From the NCBI RefSeq assembly GCF_009183655.1, contig NZ_WEIO01000001.1:248001-312000 (forward strand): DNA of 64,000 bases. Direction: 5' to 3'. The stretch comes from Bacillus aerolatus (GTDB lineage: Bacteria; Bacillota; Bacilli; Bacillales; Domibacillaceae). Under the pieces are notes generated by a model. The model was not told the DNA's origin, did no database searches, and worked only from the letters and a program-made list of their open reading frames with translations. A program made the position numbers and the translations under genes. Shown here piece by piece: positions 44,160-53,418 of the stretch (the stretch's first letter is position 1; every line of letters begins with the position of its first letter).

Positions 44160-45464
44160 ATGAGAATAGTCGATGTCATTCAAAAAAAACGCGATGGGGA
44201 ACAATTAACGACGGAAGAAATCAATTTTATCGTTAAAGGCTATACAGACGGCACCATTCCTGATTATCAAGTCAGTGCGCTGCTAATGGCGATTTACTTT
44301 CAAGATATGACAGAAAAAGAGCGGGCGGATTTGACGATGGCGATGGTGTCATCAGGCGATCAGATAGACCTTGGAGCGGTCGAAGGCGTGAAAGTCGATA
44401 AGCATTCCACAGGGGGCGTCGGCGATACGACAACGCTTGTTTTAGGTCCTCTTGTGGCAGCTGCCGGCGTACCGGTCGCTAAAATGAGCGGCCGCGGTCT
44501 CGGCCATACCGGCGGAACGATTGATAAGCTCGAAGCGATTGACGGCTTTCATGTAGAAATCACGAATGAGCAATTTATTGAACTCGTCAATAAAAATAAA
44601 ATTGCCATCATCGGCCAGAGCGGCAACTTAACCCCTGCTGATAAAAAGATTTACGCACTGCGTGATGTAACAGCAACTGTCAACAGTATTCCGCTCATTG
44701 CAAGCTCTATCATGAGCAAGAAAATCGCCGCCGGAGCGGATGCTATCGTCCTCGATGTAAAAACAGGAGCAGGCGCTTTTATGAAAACATTGGAAGATTC
44801 CCGGACACTGGCACGGGCAATGGTGAATATCGGCAACAATGTCGGGCGCAAAACAATGGCGGTCATTTCCGACATGAGCCAGCCGCTAGGGTTTGCGATC
44901 GGCAATGCGCTAGAAGTAAAAGAAGCGATTGATACGCTTAAAGGGGAAGGACCAGAAGATTTGACTGAGCTTTGTCTCGTCCTCGGCAGCCATATGGTGT
45001 ATGCTGCTGGCCGAGCCGAATCTTTGGAAGATGCCCGGCAAATGCTGATTAAATTAATGAATAATGGGGAAGCACTGGAGAAATTCAAAGTCTTCATGGA
45101 AGCACAGGGAGGAGACGGTTCCATCGTCGACAATCCGGCTAAACTGCCGCAGGCGAAATATAAAATTGACCTGCCAGCGAAAGAAGACGGCTACGTGACA
45201 GAAATTATTGCCGACCATGTTGGTACGGCCGCCATGTGGCTTGGCGCCGGACGGGCAACAAAAGATTCGGAGGTTGATCTTGCTGTCGGCATTATGTTAA
45301 ACAAAAAAATTGGCGCGAGTGTATCAGCAGGCGAATCACTTGCCACGATCTACAGCAACAATGAAGATGTAGATCGTGTGAAAGAAGAATTATATAAAAG
45401 CATTCTCCTGTCAAAAGAAAAAGTGGAACCGCCCGTTTTAATTCACGAAGAAATAACAGTTTGA
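44160..45464 (+). CDS. pdp: Pyrimidine-nucleoside phosphorylase
   Basis: Phosphorolysis of uridine and thymidine. [21 protein letters not shown] is the phosphate-binding signature, followed by [23 protein letters not shown] and [23 protein letters not shown]. 434 aa from ATG 44160 behind AAGGGGTGG; the GTG at 44151 lies in that site. Third gene of the salvage operon. Confidence 0.95.
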   Translation: MRIVDVIQKKRDGEQLTTEEINFIVKGYTDGTIPDYQVSALLMAIYFQDMTEKERADLTMAMVSSGDQIDLGAVEGVKVDKHSTGGVGDTTTLVLGPLVAAAGVPVAKMSGRGLGHTGGTIDKLEAIDGFHVEITNEQFIELVNKNKIAIIGQSGNLTPADKKIYALRDVTATVNSIPLIASSIMSKKIAAGADAIVLDVKTGAGAFMKTLEDSRTLARAMVNIGNNVGRKTMAVISDMSQPLGFAIGNALEVKEAIDTLKGEGPEDLTELCLVLGSHMVYAAGRAESLEDARQMLIKLMNNGEALEKFKVFMEAQGGDGSIVDNPAKLPQAKYKIDLPAKEDGYVTEIIADHVGTAAMWLGAGRATKDSEVDLAVGIMLNKKIGASVSAGESLATIYSNNEDVDRVKEELYKSILLSKEKVEPPVLIHEEITV

Positions 45465-45528
45465 AAGGTGACTGCGCGCCGATACGGTGAACAAAATCAC
45501 TAATAGATCTGAATATATGCCCTAAAAG

Positions 45529-45560
45529 GAAGCATCTTCTTAACAGATGCTTCTTTTTTT
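45529..45560 (+). terminator. Terminator of the deoB-punA-pdp operon
   Basis: GAAGCATCT / AGATGCTTC hairpin followed by TTTTTTT, 65 nt after pdp. Confidence 0.88.
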
Positions 45561-45589
45561 GTATAAAAATGACGGAGGTGGCAAAAATG
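45561..45589 (+). promoter_or_regulatory. Sigma-F-like promoter of dacF
   Basis: GTATA (45561-45565) matches GYATA and GGCAAAAATG (45580-45589) matches the -10 GGNNANAHTR in full. The 14-nt spacer is one shorter than usual. dacF is a sigma-F/sigma-G gene in B. subtilis. Confidence 0.5.
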
Positions 45590-45635
45590 GATGTATATCA
45601 CTGGAGAAATCAACCATCATATTGGAGGTCATTAA

Positions 45636-46814
45636 ATGATGAAGCGAATGTTTCTGTCAATCATCGCTGTTTTGCTTATTTATTCTGCCGCTTTGCCGCC
45701 AGCTGCCGCTTATGCTGCCGAGGAAAAAATCAAAATGGCCGAACAGTCAAAATCGGCCATATTACTCGAGCGGGATACCGGCGCTGTTTTATTTGAAAAA
45801 AACAGCCGCAAACCGCTTCCGCCGGCTTCGATGACAAAAATAATGACGATGCTGTTAATTATGGAAGCCATCGAAGATAAAAAATTGACATGGGATGAAA
45901 AGATTCGTACAAGCGAATATGCGGCATCTATGGGCGGGTCACAAGTATTTTTAGAACCAGGGGAAGAAATGACGACGCGTGAAATGATGCAGGGCATAGC
46001 AATCGGCTCGGCCAACGATGCATCAGTTGCCATGGCTGAACGAGTGGCGGGAAGCGAAGAAATGTTCGTGAAAAAAATGAATCAAAAAGCGAAAGAGCTC
46101 GATTTAAAGCAGACAAAATTTAAAAACTCCACCGGCTTGCCTGTGGAGGGACACTATAGCTCTGCATATGACATGGCCATTATGGCAAAAGAATTGTTAA
46201 AGCATGAAGAAATAACAAAATATACAGGTACGTATGAAGCGTATTTGCGGGGAGAGAGCGAGAAGAAATTCTGGCTCGTCAATACGAACCGGCTCATTAA
46301 ATTTTATCCCGGTGTGGATGGACTGAAAACGGGGTTTACAAATGAAGCGAAATATTGCCTCACCGCTACAGCCTCAAAAGGAAACATGCGGGTCATTGCG
46401 GTCATTTTTGGCGCGCCCACTCCAAAAGAAAGAAATGCACAAGTGACCAAAATGCTTGACTATGGTTTTCACCAATATGAAGTCAGTCCGCTTTATGAAA
46501 AAGGCAAAGAAGTGAGTTCTGTAGAAGTGGCAAAAGGGGACCGGGATGAGGTCCGTTTGGAGACAGCGGACAAAGTTTCTGTCTTAATGAAAAAAGGGGA
46601 AAAGAAAGGGCAATTTTCAAAAGAAATTCATTTGAAGAAAGACGTTCAGGCCCCTGTGAAAAAAGGCGACTCACTTGGAGAATTAACGATCAAAAAAGAG
46701 GGGAAAGTTCTTTCTAAAACACCGCTTGTCGCAAAAGAAAACGTCAACCAGGCCAGCTGGTGGCAATTTTATAAAAAAGTGTTTCACTATTTCACAAAAA
46801 CGAGCGGCTCTTAA
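45636..46814 (+). CDS. dacF: DacF, sporulation D-alanyl-D-alanine carboxypeptidase
   Basis: Low-molecular-weight penicillin-binding protein that tunes spore peptidoglycan cross-linking. Signal peptide (1-28), peptidase S11 domain with SMTK at 65-68, SAN in IGSANDAS and KTG in GLKTGFTNEA, then the PBP5-type C-terminal beta domain and an amphipathic anchor. 392 aa. ATG 45636 with GGAGG. It heads the dacF-spoIIAA-AB-sigF arrangement. Confidence 0.94.
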   Translation: MMKRMFLSIIAVLLIYSAALPPAAAYAAEEKIKMAEQSKSAILLERDTGAVLFEKNSRKPLPPASMTKIMTMLLIMEAIEDKKLTWDEKIRTSEYAASMGGSQVFLEPGEEMTTREMMQGIAIGSANDASVAMAERVAGSEEMFVKKMNQKAKELDLKQTKFKNSTGLPVEGHYSSAYDMAIMAKELLKHEEITKYTGTYEAYLRGESEKKFWLVNTNRLIKFYPGVDGLKTGFTNEAKYCLTATASKGNMRVIAVIFGAPTPKERNAQVTKMLDYGFHQYEVSPLYEKGKEVSSVEVAKGDRDEVRLETADKVSVLMKKGEKKGQFSKEIHLKKDVQAPVKKGDSLGELTIKKEGKVLSKTPLVAKENVNQASWWQFYKKVFHYFTKTSGS

Positions 46815-46863
46815 TGCCGAAAGAACACCTCTTTTAGCGAATTCATTCTAGTTTTGTCACGGA

Positions 46864-46891
46864 GAAGGATTGCATAAAGGAGCCGTCGAAT
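46864..46891 (+). promoter_or_regulatory. Sigma-H-like spoIIA promoter with overlapping 0A-like box
   Basis: AGGATTG (46866-46872) as -35, a 12-nt spacer and GTCGAAT (46885-46891), a perfect sigma-H -10 (RnnGAAT). CGTCGAA on top of the -10 is one base off a 0A box. The spoIIA operon is the textbook sigma-H/Spo0A target. Confidence 0.6.
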
Positions 46892-46924
46892 TGCTTTTTA
46901 ATCAATAAAAAGGGGGGATTGTGA

Positions 46925-47287
46925 GTGAGCTTAACAGTAGAGCTGGAAGTAGTGGATCAAGTGCTTTGTCTGCGGCTCGCCGGTGAACTGGATCATCACA
47001 CGGCAGAAGCGCTTCGTAATCAAGCAAGTGAAGCAATTGAAAATAAAGGTGTGCGGCACATCATATTAAACTTGGGAGAACTGACGTTTATGGACAGTTC
47101 CGGTCTCGGCGTCATTTTAGGGCGGTATAAACACATTAAGCAAAAAGAAGGAGAAATGGTCGTTTGTGCCATCTCTCCTGCGGTGCGCAGGCTGTTCGAC
47201 ATGTCGGGCCTCTTTAAAATTATCCGGATGGAAACATCTGAACAAGAAGCACTTGAACGATTGGGGGCTGCCTGCTATGAGAAATGA
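46925..47287 (+). CDS. spoIIAA: SpoIIAA, anti-sigma-F antagonist
   Basis: STAS-domain protein; its unphosphorylated form binds SpoIIAB and frees sigma-F in the forespore. The phosphorylated Ser is S58 in [15 protein letters not shown]. 120 aa. GTG 46925 follows AGGGGGG. It overlaps spoIIAB by 11 nt. Confidence 0.96.
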   Translation: MSLTVELEVVDQVLCLRLAGELDHHTAEALRNQASEAIENKGVRHIILNLGELTFMDSSGLGVILGRYKHIKQKEGEMVVCAISPAVRRLFDMSGLFKIIRMETSEQEALERLGAACYEK

Positions 47288-47717
47288 AATGAATGTTCAA
47301 TTTAGCGCACTCAGCGAAAATGAATCATTTGCCAGAGTAGCAGTGGCCGCTTTTGTCGCCCAGCTTGACCCCACAATGGATGAACTAACAGAAATTAAGA
47401 CAGTCGTCTCGGAAGCGGTCACAAATGCTATTATCCACGGCTACGAAGGGAACCCGGCCGGGATGGTTTACATTTCCGTTATTCTTGAAGACGGGCTCAT
47501 TGACCTTATTGTCCGTGACGAAGGCATTGGCATGGAAGATGTAGAAGAAGCACGGGAGCCTTTATTTACAACCAAACCTGAACTTGAGCGGTCAGGAATG
47601 GGATTTACGATAATGGAAAACTTCATGGATGAAATTGAAGTTATTTCACACAAGGGAACAGGTACGACCATACGATTAAAAAAGCAGCTTGCCAATAAAA
47701 AAGCCATGTGTAATTAA
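47277..47717 (+). CDS. spoIIAB: SpoIIAB, anti-sigma-F factor and kinase
   Basis: GHKL-type Ser kinase that holds sigma-F inactive and phosphorylates SpoIIAA. Motifs: [11 protein letters not shown] (N box), VRDEGIGM (G1) and [15 protein letters not shown] (G2, ATP lid). 146 aa, full length. ATG 47277 lies within the end of spoIIAA, indicating coupled translation. Confidence 0.96.
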   Translation: MRNEMNVQFSALSENESFARVAVAAFVAQLDPTMDELTEIKTVVSEAVTNAIIHGYEGNPAGMVYISVILEDGLIDLIVRDEGIGMEDVEEAREPLFTTKPELERSGMGFTIMENFMDEIEVISHKGTGTTIRLKKQLANKKAMCN

Positions 47718-47728
47718 GGGGCCCTGCC

Positions 47729-48487
47729 ATGGATGTTGAAATAAAAAAACAAAAGTCGGAAATCCTATCGGACGCTCAGCTAAAACAATTAATTAAAGAA
47801 AGCCAAGCGGGAAGCCAAGATGCGAGAGATACGATCGTCGAGCGGAATATGAGGCTCGTCTGGTCCGTAGTCCAGCGCTTTATTAACCGGGGATATGACC
47901 CGGACGATTTATTTCAAATCGGCTGCATCGGCTTGCTAAAATCGGTGGATAAATTTGATTTAAGCTACGATGTGAAATTTTCCACGTATGCGGTACCGAT
48001 GATTATCGGTGAAATTCAGCGCTTTATCCGGGATGACGGGACGGTGAAGGTCAGCCGGTCGTTAAAAGAAATGAGCAATAAAATTCGCCGGGCGCGGGAA
48101 GAGCTGCTGAAGCTGCACAGCCGGACGCCAAGCATTCAGGAAATTGCGAGCTACCTCGATATCACTCCTGAAGAAGCAGTTATGGCCCAGGAAGCATCGC
48201 GGTCTCCTTCATCTATTCATGAAACCGTTTATGAAAATGACGGCGACCCAATTACATTGCTTGATCAAATGGCGGATAAAAACAGCCAGCATCCTTTTGA
48301 CCAGGTAGCCTTGAAAGAGGCGATCAGGGAGCTGGAAGAAAGAGAGCGGCTGATCGTGTATTTGCGTTACTACAAAGATCAAACACAGTCAGAAGTAGCA
48401 GCCAGGCTTGGGATATCGCAAGTTCAAGTATCGAGGCTGGAAAAGAAAATCCTCTCCCAAATGAAGGAGCGAATGAATGCCACATGA
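47729..48487 (+). CDS. sigF: Sigma-F, forespore sigma factor
   Basis: First compartment-specific sigma factor. Region 2 (RNMRLVWSVVQRFINRGYDPDDLFQIGCIGLLKSVDKFD, about 40-80), region 3 and region 4 helix-turn-helix (QSEVAARLGISQVQVSRLEKKIL, about 218-241). 252 aa. ATG 47729 after AAGGGG. Third gene of the spoIIA operon. Confidence 0.96.
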   Translation: MDVEIKKQKSEILSDAQLKQLIKESQAGSQDARDTIVERNMRLVWSVVQRFINRGYDPDDLFQIGCIGLLKSVDKFDLSYDVKFSTYAVPMIIGEIQRFIRDDGTVKVSRSLKEMSNKIRRAREELLKLHSRTPSIQEIASYLDITPEEAVMAQEASRSPSSIHETVYENDGDPITLLDQMADKNSQHPFDQVALKEAIRELEERERLIVYLRYYKDQTQSEVAARLGISQVQVSRLEKKILSQMKERMNAT

Positions 48488-48494
48488 AATGCCT

Positions 48495-48529
48495 GCCGGT
48501 AAAGCAGTTCTTGCTTACCGGCTTTTGTT
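48495..48529 (+). terminator. Terminator of the spoIIA operon
   Basis: GCCGGTAAAGC / GCTTACCGGC hairpin (one bulge) followed by TTTTGTTTT. Confidence 0.82.
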
Positions 48530-48545
48530 TTGCCTTGAAAGCTGT

Positions 48546-48574
48546 GCATGATTCTCCTTTTTCCGCTCATACTA
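48546..48574 (+). promoter_or_regulatory. Sigma-G promoter of spoVAA
   Basis: GCATG (48546-48550) matches GHATR and CATACTA (48568-48574) matches CATHHTA, with a 17-nt spacer. The spoVA operon is a sigma-G operon in B. subtilis. Confidence 0.75.
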
Positions 48575-48609
48575 ACAAATAATAATTTATTTAACAGGGT
48601 GGGAGAGTT

Positions 48610-49233
48610 ATGGAAGCTTCGATTTACATCCGGCTTCGCCACCGTATCCGGCATCAAATGAATGCGCCAGTGAAGCTGAAAGAAATTGCCGAAGTGATTG
48701 CGCCAGAAAGCTTGCTGCCCGACTTGCTGTATATGGACATTCATCAAATTAAACAAGAGGACGGACAAATCATTATTATTGATGCGATGACGGTCGTTGA
48801 AAAGCTCAACCAACAATGGCCGGGTGCAGATGTTCAGTTTATCGGCCCTGCTCAAACGATCATTGATACTGCCCCACTCTCAAAAAACATGTCTTTGCCG
48901 CTTTTTCTATTCGTCTGGTGCCTGCTTTTTACAGGAGCGGCATTGACCATTATGAATTTCCATGAAGACGTCAGCATGCGCGATGTTCACGTGAAATTGT
49001 ATGAAATCGTCACTGGAGAAAAGACAGATCAGCCGCTTGTTTTTCAAATTCCGTACTCGATCGGACTCGGCATAGGCATGGTGCTGTTTTTTAATCATTT
49101 GTTTAAAAAGCGCTTTAACGAAGAGCCAAGCCCGCTGGAAGTGGAAATGTTTAATTATCAGCAAGATCTCGACCAGTATGTTGTTTTGCATGAGAGAAAA
49201 GAAAGCAGGACAGATCATGAGCGGCATTCATAG
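48610..49233 (+). CDS. spoVAA: SpoVAA, stage V sporulation protein AA
   Basis: A 207-residue spore membrane protein: a hydrophilic N-terminal domain (1-95) followed by two transmembrane helices (about 96-118 and 147-165). Part of the spoVA set for dipicolinate handling, though AA itself is not essential for the channel. ATG after GGGTGGGAG. Overlaps spoVAB by 17 nt. Confidence 0.9.
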   Translation: MEASIYIRLRHRIRHQMNAPVKLKEIAEVIAPESLLPDLLYMDIHQIKQEDGQIIIIDAMTVVEKLNQQWPGADVQFIGPAQTIIDTAPLSKNMSLPLFLFVWCLLFTGAALTIMNFHEDVSMRDVHVKLYEIVTGEKTDQPLVFQIPYSIGLGIGMVLFFNHLFKKRFNEEPSPLEVEMFNYQQDLDQYVVLHERKESRTDHERHS

Positions 49234-49642
49234 CCTTTTGCTTGCCTTCATAGGCCTTGCGAGTGGATTGGCAGTAGGGGCGGGATTTGTCGCTTTTATT
49301 ACCGTTTTAGGCATTATTCCAAGGCTCATGCAACTGACAAGAACATGGAAACAAATTAGGAGTTATGAGTGGGCGGTCATTGCCGGCGTGCTGGCAGGCA
49401 CTTTCGTCAGTTTCATGCCTGTTATGTTTCATTTGCCGGCGCTTTTGCTCGTTCCAGTCGGTTTATTAAGCGGCATTTTTATCGGTCTGCTTGCAGCGGC
49501 ACTGACAGAAGTGCTCAATGTTTTTCCGATTTTGGCAAAAAGAATCGGCATTCACGAACGTATTATTGCCCTTATGATGGCCATTGCACTCGGTAAAGTG
49601 GCTGGCTCACTGTTTCACTGGCTTTATTTCATTAATAAGTAA
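49217..49642 (+). CDS. spoVAB: SpoVAB, stage V sporulation protein AB
   Basis: A 141-residue integral membrane protein with four hydrophobic segments. ATG 49217 after GCAGGA; the upstream frame from 49178 is inside spoVAA. Length equals the B. subtilis protein. It is followed after 32 nt by spoVAF rather than spoVAC. Confidence 0.9.
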   Translation: MSGIHSLLLAFIGLASGLAVGAGFVAFITVLGIIPRLMQLTRTWKQIRSYEWAVIAGVLAGTFVSFMPVMFHLPALLLVPVGLLSGIFIGLLAAALTEVLNVFPILAKRIGIHERIIALMMAIALGKVAGSLFHWLYFINK

Positions 49643-49674
49643 AGGAATTGATTAGACAGAAGGGAGGATTCAAC

Positions 49675-51147
49675 ATGGAAGATCTGCAGCTAAAGATTCC
49701 GAAAGATCCAGAGAAAATGGATCAGATTATGGAAGAAAAAGTAGGGCTCGGAAAAAGCTTTGACACCGGAGTCCGTAAGTTCACAATACTTGGGAAAAAA
49801 GTTCATATTTACTATGTAAACGGCTTATGTGATTCGGCGTTTATTATTGAACTGCTTGCGGTATTAACACAGCTGAATGAAAAGGAAAGAAGAAGTCTGC
49901 ATGTTGCACGGACAATTGAAAACCATTTGGCGCACCAGTCAGTCGAGAAAGTAGAAGAAGTAGATGATGTCATTGACCAAGTGCTGTCAGGGCTCATCGC
50001 TGTCGTTGTTGAAAATGATGAGAAAGCGTTGATCGTTGATGTCCGCAGCTACCCGGGGCGTCAGCCGGAAGAGCCGGATACGGAAAAAGTTGTTCGCGGT
50101 TCAAGGGATGGCTACGTGGAAAATATCATAGTGAACACAGCGCTGACGAGAAGACGGATTAGAGATGGCCGTCTCCGCTTCGAAATGACCAAGGTCGGTA
50201 AACGATCAAAAACGGACATCGCTGTCGCTTATATCGACGGGGTCGCTGATCCGGACCTTGTCAAAATTATCAAGCAGGAATTAGCCTCCATTGATATAGA
50301 CGGCATTCCGATGGCAGATAAAACGATAGAAGAATTTGTCGTTAAACAAGGGTATAATCCATATCCGATTGTCCGCTATACAGAGAGGGCAGATATCGGG
50401 GCCGTTCATTTGCTGGAAGGGCATGTGCTGCTGTTTGTAGATACATCGCCGAGCGTGATCATTATGCCGGCCACTTATTTTCACCATATGCAGCACGCGG
50501 AAGAGTATCGGCAATCGCCCGCTGTAGGTACTTTCGTCCGCTGGATCCGTTTTTTAGGTGTGCTTGCTTCCTTATTTTTGCTTCCGTTTTGGCTGCTCGT
50601 TTCGATTCAACCGGAATTGCTGCCAAAATTACTTGAATTTATCGGTCCGAATGATAAAACAAATGTCCCGCTCGTTCTCCAAATATTTATAGCGGATATT
50701 GGCGTTGAATTTCTGAGAATAGCGGCTATTCATACTCCAACGCCGTTATCAACTGCCATGGGGCTGATCGCGGCGGTACTCATTGGGCAAATAGCCGTCG
50801 ATGTTGGGCTGTTTGTACCTGAAGTCATTTTATATGTCTCAATTGCAGCGATCGGCACATACGCAACGCCGAGCTATGAAGTAAGTATCGCAAACAAGTT
50901 GTTCCGGCTGTTTTTACTGTTAGCTGTCGCCTTGTTTAAAGTACCGGGATTTATGATCGCCTCTACATTGATCATTATTTACTTAGCACGGATACGCGCT
51001 TTAAACACACCTTATTTGTGGCCGCTTTTGCCATTTGATCCGAAAGCATTTTCGCAAGTGTTTATTAGACGGGCCATTCCCGGCTCAAAACTTCGCCCAA
51101 GTATCGTTCACCCGGAAGATCTTTACAGACAGTCGTCTGAAAAATAA
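49675..51147 (+). CDS. spoVAF: SpoVAF, GerA-family spore membrane protein
   Basis: A 490-residue protein of the GerA/SpoVAF family. Hydrophilic N-terminal domain (1-290) containing the family stretch VRGSRDGYVENIIVNTALTRRRIRD, then about five or six membrane segments (295-460) and a short C-terminal tail. SpoVAF speeds dipicolinate release in germination. ATG 49675 after GGGAGG. In B. subtilis spoVAC, AD, AEB and AEA precede it; none is here. Confidence 0.92.
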   Translation: MEDLQLKIPKDPEKMDQIMEEKVGLGKSFDTGVRKFTILGKKVHIYYVNGLCDSAFIIELLAVLTQLNEKERRSLHVARTIENHLAHQSVEKVEEVDDVIDQVLSGLIAVVVENDEKALIVDVRSYPGRQPEEPDTEKVVRGSRDGYVENIIVNTALTRRRIRDGRLRFEMTKVGKRSKTDIAVAYIDGVADPDLVKIIKQELASIDIDGIPMADKTIEEFVVKQGYNPYPIVRYTERADIGAVHLLEGHVLLFVDTSPSVIIMPATYFHHMQHAEEYRQSPAVGTFVRWIRFLGVLASLFLLPFWLLVSIQPELLPKLLEFIGPNDKTNVPLVLQIFIADIGVEFLRIAAIHTPTPLSTAMGLIAAVLIGQIAVDVGLFVPEVILYVSIAAIGTYATPSYEVSIANKLFRLFLLLAVALFKVPGFMIASTLIIIYLARIRALNTPYLWPLLPFDPKAFSQVFIRRAIPGSKLRPSIVHPEDLYRQSSEK

Positions 51148-51301
51148 CGATGTTGAGCAGAAAAGCAATGTATGGTATATTACTGTTAATCTGAATTTTG
51201 TTTGCTGATAGGCAGTCTGCAGCAAGGCAGCTGTCTATTTCTTCTAAATATTGGAAGTGACACAACAAAGCAGGCAAAACATCAAGAATTGAGGCGATGA
51301 C

Positions 51302-52621
51302 ATGCATACATATGGAACGGGCCGTGTAAATAAAGAAGGGCATTTGGAAATTGGAGGAGTCGATGTCGTCAGCCTAGCTGAACATTATGGAACTCCTCTA
51401 TATATTTATGACGTGGCATTAATTAGGCAACGGGCGAGAGGTTTTAAAGACACATTCGAAAAGCTTGGCGTTACTGCCCAAGTTGCTTATGCAAGCAAAG
51501 CCTTTTCAGCGATCGGAATGATACAGCTTGCGGAACAGGAAGGCTTATCTCTCGATGTCGTTTCCGGAGGAGAGCTTTATACAGCTATAAAAGCAGGATT
51601 CCCGGCTGAGCGCATTCATTTTCACGGCAACAACAAAAGCCGGGAAGAACTGGCCATGGCGCTTGAACAGCGGATCGGCTGCATAGTGGTAGATAATTTT
51701 TATGAACTTGAACTTTTGCAATCGCTTTGCGATGAACAGGGAGAAGAAATAAACATCTTGCTTCGCGTCACTCCTGGAATTGAAGCTCATACACATGATT
51801 ACATTTTAACCGGCCAGGAAGATTCCAAGTTCGGATTTGATTTAAACAATGGACAAGCAGAAGAGGCATTGCAAAAAGCGATGGGTATGAAAGGCGTGAA
51901 ATTGCTGGGAGTGCATTGCCATATTGGATCGCAAATCTTTGAAACAACAGGCTTTACGCTCGCTGCCGATAAGATTATTCAAAAGCTCTTCGAGTGGAAA
52001 GGCCGTTTTCAATTTGAATCGGAAGTATTAAATCTCGGAGGAGGATTTGGCATTCGGTATACAGAAGAAGATGAGCCGCTTGCACCTTCTGAATATGTAG
52101 AGGAAATCATTAAAGAAGTTCAAGTAAAAACGAAAGAGTTCGGACTTGCCATGCCCGAAATTTGGATTGAACCTGGACGTTCGCTCGTCGGCGACGCGGG
52201 GACGACATTGTATCGTACAGGCTCCGAGAAGTATGTTCCCGAAGTGCGGAAATACTTGGCTATTGACGGAGGAATGAACGATAATATTCGTCCGGCACTG
52301 TACGATGCTAAATATGAAGCAGTGCTCGCTAACCGAGTCAATGATCCGGTGGAAGAAACTGTATCGATCGCGGGCAAGTGCTGTGAATCCGGCGATATGC
52401 TCATTTGGGATTTACCGCTGCCAAAAGCATCACACGGAGATCTCCTCGCTGTTTTTTGTACTGGCGCTTACGGTTACTCTATGGCGAACAATTACAATCG
52501 GATTCCAAGGCCTCCTGTCGTATTTGTAGAAAATGGGCAGGCGGAGCTAGTGGTAAGACGAGAAAGCTATGATGACTTAGTGAAACTTGATTTGCCGCTG
52601 AATGTGACAGTGAGACAATAG
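51302..52621 (+). CDS. lysA: Diaminopimelate decarboxylase
   Basis: PLP enzyme for the last step of lysine synthesis. YASKAFSAIGM holds the PLP Lys (near residue 60), HCHIGSQIFE, LNLGGGFGIRY and EPGRSLVGDAGTT follow, and the C-terminal CCESGDML and GAYGYSMANNYNRIPRP complete the active site. 439 aa. ATG after GAGGCGATG. Position after spoVAF is as in B. subtilis. Confidence 0.96.
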   Translation: MHTYGTGRVNKEGHLEIGGVDVVSLAEHYGTPLYIYDVALIRQRARGFKDTFEKLGVTAQVAYASKAFSAIGMIQLAEQEGLSLDVVSGGELYTAIKAGFPAERIHFHGNNKSREELAMALEQRIGCIVVDNFYELELLQSLCDEQGEEINILLRVTPGIEAHTHDYILTGQEDSKFGFDLNNGQAEEALQKAMGMKGVKLLGVHCHIGSQIFETTGFTLAADKIIQKLFEWKGRFQFESEVLNLGGGFGIRYTEEDEPLAPSEYVEEIIKEVQVKTKEFGLAMPEIWIEPGRSLVGDAGTTLYRTGSEKYVPEVRKYLAIDGGMNDNIRPALYDAKYEAVLANRVNDPVEETVSIAGKCCESGDMLIWDLPLPKASHGDLLAVFCTGAYGYSMANNYNRIPRPPVVFVENGQAELVVRRESYDDLVKLDLPLNVTVRQ

Positions 52622-52648
52622 CTGGTGATCGACAATCAGAGGTGAAGT

Positions 52649-52738
52649 ATGAATAAGAAAAATTTATTGTTATTTGCTTTATTGCTATTATTTTCTCTCG
52701 GCTGGGGATTATACTATGCATTTTTTATCGTTAAATAA
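52649..52738 (+). CDS. 29-residue single-span membrane peptide
   Basis: A short frame, MNKKNLLLFALLLLFSL followed by GWGLYYAFFIVK. It has a basic N-terminus and one hydrophobic helix. AGAGGTG lies 4 nt before ATG. It starts 27 nt after lysA, so it may be the last gene of that transcript. No family recognised. It could be a chance frame, but start site and composition favour a real small membrane protein. Confidence 0.5.
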   Translation: MNKKNLLLFALLLLFSLGWGLYYAFFIVK

Positions 52739-52833
52739 CAGAAATTTGGAAGTTGATTAATTTTTTAAATTTTAGTAACATAGTAAATGGTGAATAAAAT
52801 AGTAAAAATTAGCAATTTACGGTTGCGACTTAA

Positions 52834-53228
<395 letters not shown>

Positions 53229-53285
53229 GTTGCTGTTTAGGAAACTCTAAAATAATCGTATGGCAAGATACCTTTGCTAATAGAG

Positions 53286-53418
53286 TGGGTCTACGTCCAA
53301 CTCCAGCGCCTGGCCCCTCGAGGTCAAATAACCTTTCCTCAATGAAGTCAAAAAGCGGACTTCTTTGAGGAAAGAACATTTTTGCCTAAGGCTGGTCAAG
53401 GCGCTTGCGCATTTGTTC
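53286..53418. repeat. Structured intergenic repeat (CTCCAGCGCCTGGCCCCTCGAGG type)
   Basis: It begins near CTACGTCCAACTCCAGCG, contains CCCCTCGAGGTC and a strong stem CTTTCCTCAA...AGTC with GACTTCTTTGAGGAAAG around AAAAAGCG, and ends with CTGGTCAAGGCGCTTGCGC. Elements starting CTCCAGC..CCTCGAGGTC and carrying such a stem are, from memory, frequent between genes of Bacillus-type genomes. Boundaries approximate; the 3' edge abuts the ypuF stop. Confidence 0.6.

Noticed and set aside
45592-45621. Sigma-G-like pair TGTATA and CATCATA before dacF
   Set aside because: Transcription would start inside the dacF ribosome site, leaving no usable leader; the upstream sigma-F-like pair is better placed.
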